From: Apiotrichum sp. Y4204
Lineage: Eukaryota; Basidiomycota; Tremellomycetes; Trichosporonales; Trichosporonaceae
Assembly (NCBI GenBank): GCA_025531455.1
Contig: JAMYHL010000004.1
Span: 434,001 to 498,000, forward strand
Direction of reading: 5' to 3'
DNA: 64,000 nt
The notes beneath the pieces are model-generated. The model was not told where the DNA came from. It searched no databases and saw only the letters and a list, made by a program, of their open reading frames with translations. Position numbers and translations under genes: made by a program. This document shows positions 22,245-33,716 of this stretch, piece by piece (position 1 is the stretch's first letter; every line of letters begins with the position of its first letter).

Positions 22245-25200
22245 GCGCGTCTGGTTCGCTCCTTCGTCTCTCGCCGTAACCCTAGTCCTCGCCATCGCCA
22301 CTTGGACGACAAACGTCTTCATCCATCTCCCTGCGTCGCTTCCCGTCTGGTCGCCACCATGTAGAGCTCGTGTGCCTCTTCAATAAACGATGTACCCAGT
22401 AGACTGTGCTGTGATCTCCGATTGCACTCAGCCTGGCTCTAACTTCTTACCTCCACTGACCCAAGTCGAGTGCTAACATTAAGTCATCATCTTCCCCTCC
22501 CGCACGGGTATTGCAGGCCGTCTACGTCCCAAACTACCTGACATCCCCTTACGCTGCCGCATCCCTCTGACAGTGCGATGCGAAGTCGCTAAAAGGGTAA
22601 GAGATCGGTACACTGTGAACTGCCTCACACACCAAATCGTCAACACTGAGAACTGTCTCACACCAAATCGTCAACACTCGCACCAAGTATTGCGGGCCGA
22701 CACTCCAAAGGGACCTGACATCCGCCCGCGTTCCCGTATCCTTCTGACAGTCCGATGCAAAGTCGCTAAACAAGGAATTTGTTCCTGATACTGTGATCTG
22801 CTGACACTCAAGTCGTCAACCCTCGCACCAAGGTATTGCACGCCGTCCACATCCTAACGGGTTCCTGAAACAGTAATCGGAGCCCATGCTGAGACTCCAT
22901 CCTGCCTCATCGCCATCACAACCACCATTGGCGCCACCAGCAGCTCATACCTCGTTCCTGCGCGCAGCATGCCAGGCGGCAGATCGACAAGGGGTCCCAG
23001 CCACCTTGTAACTAAACTTAAGCAAACCTGATTGCCATACATTGACGCGACGGATGTCCCGCTGCCCCGCTCCGATTCCCGACGATTGATCTGATCGATT
23101 TGACTAAGCTGAACCTATTCCGCCCGCCCCGACCCGTGATCGTGTGATCTGCACCGAGACGAAGATCGACAGGCGAGACCCAAAAATTCCAAATCAGTAC
23201 CGGTCGCATCGCGGTGTAAGCTCGCCCAACAGGGGTAATGTCTCGCGTGGTGTATCTTTACTCCTCGTGGTGTAAGCGAGGGCAGGAATGTCGGATGTCG
23301 AGGAATGCTGGACATTCGAGGGGTAAGGAATGTTGGACGGATTTGGTGGTGTTTGGTCCACTCTACAAGCGACTCTACAAGCGAGAGGAAACACATAGAG
23401 TTCGCCGGGAGTCGCAACTGCCACTACGACGAGTGTTGAGGTCACCTCGCATCACTACGCATCGCAACACCAGTCGATCAGAAGTGGAGTAGTGGTCCCA
23501 GGATGAGCACACGACAGCACAACACTCACCCCGTCCAGTCATGACCTCCAGTCATGACCGTGAGTCAGCGCAAGCCGCTCCACAGCTAACCGCTGGAATC
23601 AACAACTGGTTCCCGCGAATGACATATGGGGGCGATTGCGTAGGATACTGAGCCGAGCTTGAAGCAGACCCACTAGCAGGTGTGACGCATGGTGCAACCG
23701 CTCCCGTAGTCACTTAGCGCTAGCGCGCCAGATCCATTGACATTCCTGGTACGATCGAGAGTGTGTGTTCCAACCTCCACAAGACGTCAGGATCATGACC
23801 AGGATCAGGATCAGTGTCAGGAGATCAGGATATCAGGACCAACACTGGCTACCGAGCAACACTCGAAACTCGGAATGTGCATGAAGGGAATGATCGCCTT
23901 CCCGCCGACATTCGGCAGGTGCGGCATTGTTCACTATTTGGATATATTTTTTAGTGGTCGAGAATTCCGGCGCGAGGCCTCTTGGGGCCGATTGCGCGAT
24001 TGCGGTATACCGCGACAATGCCGAAGTGGGGCCCGAGAGGGCCGAGGTAGGCACAAACGCATCCGCCCTCCACCGCCGATACGACACTTTTCCAACAATG
24101 GACGTCACCGCGGTGGCGCACAATGTTGCGCTGTCGTGTATTTCGTCAGGAGTGGAGTGATCGCTGCGGAACGCATGGAGCTACTGCTATAGTACTGCTA
24201 AGCTACGAGTTGATCAGAGGTACTGAGCTTTGAGTTTCGAACTCCGAGCTCAGAGCTACAACGTGCTCAGCTTGTGACTTGCGTAACTTTGGGCGGAACG
24301 CCGATCAGCGATGCACAGGTACAGTACGCGTGGCTGCGCTACGCTAAGATGGCGCGATGGCGCTCCGAGCCGCGAGCTACGAGCCTGCGGAGTGCGGAAA
24401 TATTATAAACACATGATATACGATATACGATATTCCCTCTGTTCGCCCTTGCCTCCACTGGCAAGGTACGGTCAAGTCATGCTTGTCGGCCTGAGCCGTC
24501 CAGCGTCGAGGCCCCGCGGTCCCCGAGGCCCCGAAAGCCCACTGCAGACAAGCAGGCGGCGACACCCGCGGCAGCTGCTAGCGCCAGATCCGGAGGTGTG
24601 CTCGGAGTGAAGAAATGCCGGATCTCCGTTCGGCCCGAGTCGGCTCTCCGGAGAGGAGATAGGTCTTGCTCTTGATTGGGGCAGTTGTGCGATCTCGGCA
24701 AGACTGAGAAGTGTAGGTCTGCAAGGTTTGCAGGAGATCGCAAGATCTCTTTTTGTTGTGCTGCTGTCCCGCTTTTCTGCTGTATCCCGCTGTGCCCCGC
24801 CACGGTCGTTAATTAGCGTCGCAGGCAGACAAGGTATAATGACGTCAAGGCTGTGTGTGTGACCTCCAGGGCACCAGACAAGACTGGCGCCGTCCACAAT
24901 CGAGACCCAGGCTCTCGGCCAGGGCCAGGCCGTCCAGCATCCTCCCCTGGTCCAAGCGATTCCTATTTGTGTTCTTCCGCGACATGGGTGCACTCGGCAC
25001 TGCCCTGCATTCCTCACCCAAAGAACTAGCTGCAACTCCAAACAACACGCGCACGCGAGTCAGTGAGATCGAGAGTCGAGATCATCTCGTTTAGAATGGT
25101 GAATGGTGGGTGGTGGGTGGTGGGTCGGAGTTGTGGGGGGCTAGTGGGATGAGAGATGCGGGGTTTGTAGGAGTGGGGGGTTTTGTTGCAGTTTGTTTCC

Positions 25201-27347
25201 ATCGCCCATCACGTTTTGCCTGATGAACTTTCTACACACTTCTTCCCTTTCTTTCTGCCTTTTTTCTGTTTTTCTCATCGCCGATGGCCGCAGCCAGTCT
25301 TCCTCTCGCGATCCGACCGCTCCTCGTGTTCGTATCTCTCACGCCTCATCTTTGGTTCTGTCGCCTGCACCATGCTGACTGAAACTGCTGACTTGTCACG
25401 ACGACTCTTTGCCATCTGAGCGTTGATCCGCTGAAGCAGACCCCCACAACAATTCCTGGAGCTCCTGACCTTGCTCCTGAATAGCTCCTAACCATTTTTG
25501 GCCCCTTGCTTAAGCGCTCGGAGTTTGTGATCAGTGACATCACAGGAACATTCACCCTGAGGGCCCTGGCTGCTTGATGTCATCATCCCGGCACCCTGGC
25601 CCCGTGCCCCGCATGAGGGCGGGGCTCGAATACCCTTTGGGTAGAGAGGCAGAAGGCCATCGCAAGCATGGCGATAGCCCATCAGCTGTTTGCGACATTG
25701 TCTAGTGCCCCACTCACATGTTTGTACATATCCTGAGCTAGCTGCTGAGCTCCTCCTGGCTTCCTGCTGACCTGAAATTTGAACAGCACCCGTAGCAGCA
25801 TCAATCGACATGTCGGCATCCCTTGCGTTCCCGTCGCTGTTGCCAGCGACCAGTGAGGCGTGCAGGTCCACATGCCTCATTTGCCGCTAAGGCCGAAGGG
25901 TCCAAGCAACTTTGTACGGCTATCGGCTGTTGCAGTAACGTGGGTGACAGGAAAGGAAAAGAAAGCAGAAGAAAGAAAGAGTTGCAGCAGGAGACTTGAG
26001 CTTCATGGCAGCATACTCGCTGCGCACTATTATTGCAAGTGCATGCACAATTAGACAAACGGATAGGTCCTGCAGACCGCCCAGTGTAACGCAGTTCATG
26101 TGTCCCCCTTCTCCCGCCAGGGAGGTCGGCGCGGCTGGAACCTGCACCTGCAATGTCGGTTGTCACCTGCGGCCCTGGTATGTGGTAACCTTACCGGCGG
26201 TGACAAACGAACCTCCTACCAGCATTTGTCAGGATTGAAGATTGTTCCATGGTGGGCATGGGCTTGGCCCCCTCATCCCTCAACAGCATCCTGATGCCAC
26301 CGCCTGATTCACTCGTCCTGGACCCTTGCATCCCTGCCCGATCTTAACTCGGGTCCTTTGTCAGTCCGCAGGGCCATAGTCCACTAGCGGGGCACATGCC
26401 ACTGTTTGACAGTTTGATCCGACATGCCAAGTTTCTTTCAGAGCCCTTCAGAGCTCTCCGGCGGTGCCCATTGTGCCCCCACATCCCACAATCCCATCGC
26501 TATTAGGGGCGTCGTACTGGCAGTACGCCGCTTTCCTGCGATTCGCACCTTGTCATTTCGGCCATCGCCATCAGCCATTGCCAACATTCAGTGGCAGCTG
26601 AGGCGCCGGTTGAGTCTAGAACAGTCGGCAGGGACTACGGGACACGGAGCGGAGGAGATCTGAGGAACAAAGGCTAACAGCGTGCGGGCACAGAGCGAGA
26701 GCCCCAGCGCGTATCACCAAGAGGTTATCTGGCAGCGGCGGGTGAGGGAGCAAAAGTTGAGAGATCACGCGGTAACCGCACTTGTGCTCCTCTTCCCGAG
26801 CTTACGTCCTGAGACGTCAGTCCTTTCAGCCCTCTTGCCCTCTACGCGCCGGTAATCCGCAGACTTTGGCTTGTGCTCTCGCCGCGCGGCTGGGGTCCTA
26901 GATCTTGCCCATTTGATAGCAGAATATCCAAGGTTCGACGTGTGGTGACGACATGGCAGTGAAGTACGTTCGAAATTTCCCCAGACTGTGTCAGCTCTTT
27001 TGCCTCTACTTTTCTGCGTCTGCTGATTTGACTTTGTCTGTTTTTTTTTTTTGCGTTTTAATTACTATGTTCTGTCCTTCCGGCCTCCGGTCGACGGCGG
27101 CAGTTTACCTCGAGTTTACTGGGATGGATAAACGTAACTGAGTCCCAGGGGGCCTCTAGAGCGCAGCTTTCGCGTATCACGCGTATCAGCAGAGGCGACC
27201 CAACAGCGGAGGGAAGCGCCATGAGGTGAACGACCCCACGGCAACAACGCCTCGGCATCGTTCCCAATACAACGCATTTCCTGCGGTTGTCGCGCGACTC
27301 TTGCGAACTCGTGCTGAGTTGGGGGTGCAGTGCCTTTGTATTATGAT
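22245..27347. other. 5.1-kb gene-poor region downstream of TFIIB
   Basis: The first about 150 bp should be the TFIIB 3' UTR. Beyond that I see degenerate tandem repeats (22501-22880), small purine or AGGATC-like repeats near 23780-23840, and a 7-bp-stem hairpin GCCCCGC/GCGGGGC at about 25606-25625. Open frames on both strands are short and lack splice-supported continuation or recognisable domains. No transposon ends, long terminal repeats or reverse-transcriptase motifs were seen. Confidence 0.5.
22501..22880. repeat. Degenerate tandem repeat, about 2.6 copies
   Basis: Copies at 22501-22594, 22677-22770 and a partial one at 22824-22880. Shared blocks in order are a TATTGC(A/G)GGCCG core, ACCTGACATCC, TCTGACAGT(G/C)CGATGC and AAGTCGCTAAA. 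Copy spacing is about 150-176 bp. A shorter direct repeat, CACACCAAATCGTCAACACT or a near match, occurs twice between copies 1 and 2. Confidence 0.8.
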
Positions 27348-29357
27348 GGTAGTAACCAGAAGGAAAGAGAACGAACGCATCGTTTGTTGAGGCGCAGTCA
27401 TTGCAGCAACGAAGACATCGTACATAGAACGGCGCGGCACCCGCGACTCGAACTGCCTCCTGTCCCCCATCTTCTGCTAGCTCTTCGTTCTTTCTGTGAG
27501 CTCGCCACCAACAGGCCGTTCTTTGGCATCTATTTCATTTGTTATACGACCGCCTCCGACTACAACTCTCGTTCATCACTCTCCATATCTTCGTCTCCTG
27601 CGTCCCATCGCCTCGGTGCAGTTCTTTCCATCGCACTTCACTTGTTGTCTTGTTCGATCATCCGTCTTCCCACGCCCCCCTCTCGCCCACACGCGCGCGA
27701 CCCCTGGTGATCTAGTATCTGGTAGTACCAGGTCCAGTTCCCTCCCAGCCAACCCATATACAGACACACAAAGCACACGTCCACGCGCAACCACATTTGC
27801 ACTCTGGTCCACACACGACCCAGCTCTGCCTATCTCGTCAGTGCTGTCGCGTTAGCATTCTTTTTTTGCATTCCGGGCCACTATTGCCGGTCTCTTCCCA
27901 CGACTCGCCGGAAAAGCCAGCCGCCGCAGGTCCCTTTCTGTCGTCCCTCCCTTCCGAGCCAGACAACAGACGCCACGGATCGACGATCTCAAGGCCCACC
28001 AAAAATCGGTCCTCGTGCCACCGCGGTCCACTCTTGACCCACCACAACTCTACCAACTAGTCGACTAGCTCGTCGGGTCAACTGATCACGAAAACGCGTG
28101 CTCAGCAGAGTACTTAAAGGCATCTAAAGGGTTCCAGTTGCTCCCCTGCTCCCCCTTCCCCCCCGTGTACAGTACCAGAGGGGGGTGTTGTTTTATTGTG
28201 TCATCCTTTTTTTGCTTATTTTTTTCCCTATTTTATTGCCTCCCCTTTCCGACGTCATTACGACACAAGCTCCCTCCCTCCCTCTCTCTCCCCTCTTCTC
28301 CTCCCATTATCGGCCCTCTCTACCGCCACATCGTCACTGCAAGTCACCACCTCGACACGCAACGCGCGCCACCCCCCATTACCTTGTGGTACACGAGTCG
28401 ACGCTCCGCTGCGCAGACTAGACAGGCGACGTTCTTACCCCGCTCACTCGCCGTCGACCCTCGCTCCCCTCCCCCCATCGTCACCTCGGCCCATCGGTAC
28501 AACACAGCAAGCACATCGGTAGATTTCGGCGCATCTCTGCATCACCCCCCCCGCTCCGCTCCTCAACAAAGCGTAGTCCCTGGCCTCCTCGCCTTTCCCT
28601 CCACTCCGGTCCGGGCCTTGCTTCTTGACTGCACGTCTGTAGTTGTGTGCTCAAGCCAGGCGCGGCACAAGAGAAGAGAAACGACTGGACATTCCTCGTC
28701 ATCAAGTCGAAATTACCCGGTCTCACTCTTATTATTGTTGTTACCGTCCAGTCTTGTCCCCATCTCTTGTCTCTCTGTGGTCTCTAATTTTTGCTGTTTT
28801 CGCCTATTTTCTCTCTCAACTGCGTCTTGCCCTTCTTGATCCCACTCTTTCTCGGCCTCGACCTCGACCTTTCATCGCTGCCTGTTCTGCTCGAGTCCAA
28901 ACGCCGTCAAGCATCACCTTCCGCGGCAAAACGCAGAGCGCCAAGCCGATGTCCATCTTCGTTCCTCGTGCTAGATTTAGTGCACTTCGAACACCCCTCT
29001 TACGTGCTACCACCACCACGACGCAGCGCGCCTGGTCTAAAGTCTAGGCAACCGCAACGCAATCAGCAACAGCGAGCAGGCAAGTAAGCAAGCAAGCGGC
29101 CCACACGACACACGACACACTCGTATCTGCTCGCCCGTTTGCGCGCAATAAGATCGTCCTCCCCATCTCGTCGCACACGGTCGAGTACACAGACGCCCCC
29201 CGCTTCACCCCCTGTCGTTGTTTGCTTCTGCTGTCCTTCCATTGCCGCCGCCCTTATCCGCTCACTTGGTTAAAGCCAACGCACCTCTGCAAGAGACATC
29301 CCCTTTTCCCCTCTTCCCACCGTCTTATCGCTATCGCGTTATCGCGCCGCTGGGACA
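27348..29357 (+). promoter_or_regulatory. Probable 2-kb ATG-depleted 5' leader/promoter of the dual zinc-finger gene
   Basis: A strongly pyrimidine-rich stretch in which I count only one ATG on the plus strand (28949) before the start codon at 29358. About 25 would be expected by chance, while CAT (ATG on the other strand) is common. The single upstream ATG opens a 32-codon frame ending at 29047. This strand-specific depletion is the mark expected of a long transcribed leader selected against upstream starts. No intron could be placed with confidence. Confidence 0.6.
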
Positions 29358-32085
29358 ATGGGCGGCGACCACAAGTGTCCGGTGAGTATCTCAAACGTCT
29401 ACACCGCCTTCTGGGTCCTGTCCACCTGACGCATTTTGTAGCTTTGTTCCGCGACATTCACGAGACCACAACACGTCGGTCGTCACCTTCGTGCCCACAC
29501 AGGTGATAGGCCATATGAGTGCAAGGAGTGTCCGCTGCGTTTTGCCCGCAGTGACCTGCTCTCTCGTCATGTCAACAAGGCACATCCCAAGCCCAATGGG
29601 GCAAACGACGGCAACAAGAATGACAAGAAGGGTCGTTCAAAGTCCATGTCCTCGGGTACTAATATGCCCCCACGACCGTTACCCATGGCCAAGGGAGGAG
29701 TTGTACCACCTCCCGGTGGTGTCGGACACCGCCCCGAGACGACTGCCTTTCAGGCCCAGCGCATGTATCCCAACCACCCGCTTCTGCAACACCAGAATGC
29801 GACGACAGCGACTTGGCCGCCGCCCGACATATGGCGGATGGGGGTACCTGGGGTGGCCAATTTCAACATTGGACTCGCGGGGCCTCATCCCGGAGCTGCT
29901 GTAGGAGTGGGTGCAATGGGGCCGGCTGCTGTTGGACACATGCACCCTGCCATCGGGCCCGACGTCATCGGCCCACTTGGGAACGCGCCTGCCCCTGGCC
30001 TTGCCTTCATGGCCGACCACGCCGTTGCCGCTGCCGCTCTTGCCGCCGCCAACGCAAACGCCACCGCCAACGCCACAGCATCCATGCCTTCCCTTTCCTA
30101 CCCAGCTTCCGACCCCGGTCTCGCTGGTCCGTCACCATATGATCTGAGCGCAAGTCTACCCAACCTCTCGACTTCGCCAATGGCCACCGTCGGCTACGAA
30201 CTCAACGTCAAGAAGCGTGCATGTGACCAGTGCAACCATTCCAAGGTGCGCTGCGACTTTGCGGATCCATGTGGTGAGTGCATCATGCATGCACATTCAT
30301 GCATGCAGCAATGGGGGCTTCCATCCCATGCATGCGTTCGGGTTTCTGTTCACAACTAACGTGTTCGCAGCCAGGTGTACGCATCGCCATGTTCAGTGCA
30401 CCTACATGAAGCCGCCACGCAACACCCGTGGACGCAACGTCACTTACCCTGTCCCCAACATTACTGGCGCCCCCTTCTCCGCGTCACCACGGTCGCAGTC
30501 GCTGTCCGCCCCCGACCCGTCAGCGGTAAACGTGAACAGCCCCATAGCCCCGGGTCTCCAACTCCAACATGACGCTGCGGCAATGGCACGACGTGCCTCC
30601 GAGCAGTCGTCGGCGTCATCCGATATATTCGGCTCAGACCGTGTACGTCCACCCGTTCCCGACACGCTGTGGAACACTCCGCCTACGCAGCCTCGCTCGC
30701 AGAGCACTGCAACAACAAACAGTTCGGTGAGTTTGATCGTCCGACAGCCTTCTTCGTCGCAATTGCTTACGTTGCAACAGGCGACTGGCATGATCCTGCA
30801 GTCGCCGAAGTCTGGACACAGCCTACTCTTTGGATCTTCACTGCCCGGCGACGCCAACGCTGGCGAAGTGGAGCGTGAGCGTAGTCAGAGCGACGTAGGC
30901 GCCAATAGCAGTGGCAGTTGGGGACTCCCAGCCAACCAAGAGCCTGCTACTCAGTTCGTGAACAGCTTTGTATCACAACAGGGCTGCGACGCGCAGGGTG
31001 TAATCCCCTCCAACGCGCAGAACATTTGGGCTGGCCAAGGCGGGCTTTACTCGGCTATGCTTTCGAATGAGTCTGCTCTGTCGTTGACTCAGGATGATTT
31101 GAGTGACAGCAACACCGTCCCCGGCTCCATGGACGACCATGTCTCCCCTCGTCGTCGTTCAAGCTCTGCAGGCATGTGGGCAAACGCCCTCAAGGAGATG
31201 CGCATCGATGACACTTGCGTACCTCCTATCCTCGATCCCGCTCTGGAGCAATTGCCACTGAACGACATGCAACGCACGCTGTCAAACTCGGACCTCGCCC
31301 TCTGGAAGCTGTTCTTGGATCCTGGTGCCCTTGGTACCCCCGAGCGACTTTCCTCCCTCGACTTTGTTCATGATCCTGCCCGTGGTCTCAGCAAGTCGAG
31401 CTCAGCTCCGGACTTGACTACACCTGCCGCGGTTGCCAACTACCCTAATCCAATGGAAATGCTTGACAGTCCGCAGCGGGAACTGGACATGAGCCAGCTA
31501 GAAGAACGTCGTCGGGCCTCAACTAACGCTGTTGAGGACGACGGAATGATGTCCAAGTGGAAGAACCAAATCCAGCAACGCCACGCATCGTTTAATATGG
31601 ACCCCGACGCTGCAGCGACTGTGCGCACTCGCGCCCTCACCAATGCGCGATTCGCGTCGTCTGCCACGCATCTTCACCTTGAGCGGCCCCTGCTCCATCC
31701 ACTCGTCCGTACCTCTGCGGGTAACGAGACGCTCGCCCCCGAGCGGCTTCCCAGCTTTGGCCCTACTTCCCTCGATCATATGACACCCGGAGGGCCTCAG
31801 CGCGGCGGCGCCATGACGCCCCCTGTCCCCAGCAGGTTCCTCCACATGGTCACCGCCTCAGACGTCCGTCCGGGCAACAAGCGCCAGGCATCGCAGACGC
31901 TTGTGGGCGACACGCAGAAGCGTGGAACGTTCCTCATTTGGCCTGACGATGAAGGTGATGTCGCGTCAGTGCCATCTTCCCGACGTGGCTCTGGGCCAGT
32001 GCATGGGATCCCTAGCAAGCCCGTTTCTCATGATCTGCCCAAGCAGCCCGCCGACGCGTCGATGGTCACGGCACCCAAGGCGTAA
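29358..32085 (+). CDS. Transcription factor with two C2H2 fingers and a Zn2Cys6 cluster
   Basis: Likely sequence-specific nuclear regulator. Exons 29358-29381, 29442-30273 and 30371-32085 give 856 residues. The N-terminus carries tandem C2H2 fingers: C7, C10, H23, H27 and C35, C38, H51, H56, joined by the linker HTGDRPYE. After a proline/alanine-rich region with an (A/N)-rich stretch, a fungal Zn2Cys6 cluster follows at about residues 269-295 with spacing CX2CX6CX5CX2CX6C (CDQCNHSKVRC start). The remaining about 560 residues are S/T/P-rich and probably disordered; I do not see the classic fungal-TF middle homology region. The 97-nt intron falls inside the Zn2Cys6 cluster, between the fourth and fifth cysteines. 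30727-30780 (54 nt) also looks like an intron but is in frame; I kept it as coding. Start-site confidence is good, since the first finger begins at residue 7. Confidence 0.85.
30274..30370 (+). promoter_or_regulatory. Intron inside the Zn2Cys6 cluster with three ATGCATGC motifs
   Basis: A 97-nt intron with GTGAGT donor and TTCGCAG acceptor, longer than most in the window. It contains three copies of the 8-mer ATGCATGC. If retained, translation continues for about 28 codons to a TAA at 30357-30359, losing the last two zinc-ligand cysteines and the whole C-terminal region. Confidence 0.6.
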
Positions 32086-33000
32086 CAACCGGCCTCCACC
32101 ACAGTTAGGGTTGTGCTGGCACAATCACACAACGCACATTAACGTGCGTAGAAGAGAGGCTCCCATGGCTTTGCCCCGTCCCCTCGACGCATAGAATATC
32201 CTATAACATTCCATATCCATCCCCACGTCCTTCACCCTCCTTCCTCTCAGTTCGCCCACTATTGTGTCCGCGCCTGATGTCTTTCTCCGCCCTGTACGAC
32301 ATTACGCCACAGCCAGAAGCTCCTGCGACCTCTAGGAATGAAGCACGGCAGAAGGAAGAAATCCCACACCATCTTGTAGCTCTTTGATCTCGCACGACAA
32401 CCAGGCCATGGTGCCTCGGCTGGCGCGCCGCATTGCCCACGCCGTACTAGAACTGCCCTGTCCTCCATAAGCAGACCGTTTCATCACATGTATCGATGTT
32501 TCTTGAAGTAGGGAGTGCCACATCCGACACAAAGTGCCAAGAACAAGCACCGCGGCGCCACATCATCATTTGGTTGCGGGTTGGACCACCATAACTGCAT
32601 CTCACAGCCACATTATGCTGGGGACGAGCACAATGATGCAATTGCCGGTTCTTGTCATCATCATGCCCTCACATGTGGACAGTGGCCATGTGGTCATGTA
32701 TATGTACAGTGGACGGTCAACATGTGGACCGTTGTCAGGGCGGCACAGATCAGGGGATCAGGCAAATACGGTGTGATGCATCTCCATCTGCCCCAGGATC
32801 CCAGGATCCTAGGAACCCAGGTAAGAATATCCCTGTCCAAGAACACCAAGAGACCTCAAGAACACTCCCACAGCTCCCGAGACAATGAGGTCAGCCATCG
32901 TCTGATGCAGCTCCCACACAATTCTCATCACGGCCTTCCTGGAAAGCGCTACGGTCGCTATCATCGCTATGGCCCCTGCTCCAGCTCCCGTTGGTATTCT

Positions 33001-33056
33001 CAGGTATCCTCAGGTATCCTCAGGTATCAGCAGGTATCAGCAGGTATCAGCAGGTA
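33001..33056. repeat. 10-bp tandem repeat CAGGTATCNN, about 5.5 copies
   Basis: Five copies of CAGGTATC followed by CT (twice) or AG (three times), plus a sixth partial copy, in perfect 10-bp register. Confidence 0.92.
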
Positions 33057-33680
33057 CGCACGCCGGATCCCGTCCAGCAAAGACCTCATGGTGTTGTGGA
33101 TGCCATAAATCCATAAACTGCTGTGTCCCTATGGGTGTCATGGATGGAGCTCAGGAACGGGAGGGTAGTCACCTGCGTCCGACGGCCCCGTCGCCGTTGC
33201 CCGCTCCCCCCCCCCAAGGCCCCACTCCGGCCTGAGCCCCGGCCAGCCCGGTGCCCGCGGCCACTTTGCTTGACCCGACCATGGTTCCTTTCGGGTCCTG
33301 GGCGCCCAGGAAAGGCACATTAAGGCACGCAGGGCAACGCGAGTTGTAATTGTGTCGCATGTTTGTACTATGCTCGGCGGCGACTCCCGTTTAGCGCCAG
33401 GTTTCAGTGACGGACCCGGCCGATCGAGCATGAGATGTGCGGTCGGCGGATTACGGCGTGCGCCGCACACGCCGCAATCCCTTCCCGCGTGAGATCGTGA
33501 GAGCATGAGTTTCGATCAGTTCATCGGGTCTGCGCATGGTTTGGGAGTCGCAGTTTACAATAAAAGTAAGTCGGCGGCTCTCGTCACGCAATTCCCAGGT
33601 CGCGTACTGTACTGTACCGTACTGTAAAGGCAAAGTGTTGCGCAGCGCCGCAAACTTAGCCCGCAGCCTTGCGATTGCGC

Positions 33681-33716
33681 GCAGTTCGCAGCTCGCAGCT
33701 CGCAGGATCGCAGGAT
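33681..33716. repeat. Short CGCAG(C/G)(T/A)(C/T) tandem repeat
   Basis: Four or five imperfect 8-bp units of the CGCAGCTC/CGCAGGAT type in tandem. Confidence 0.75.

Noticed and set aside
32515..33108. 197-codon plus-strand frame downstream of the zinc-finger gene
   Set aside because: It runs through CATGTGG and CAGGTATC simple repeats and has no recognisable domain.
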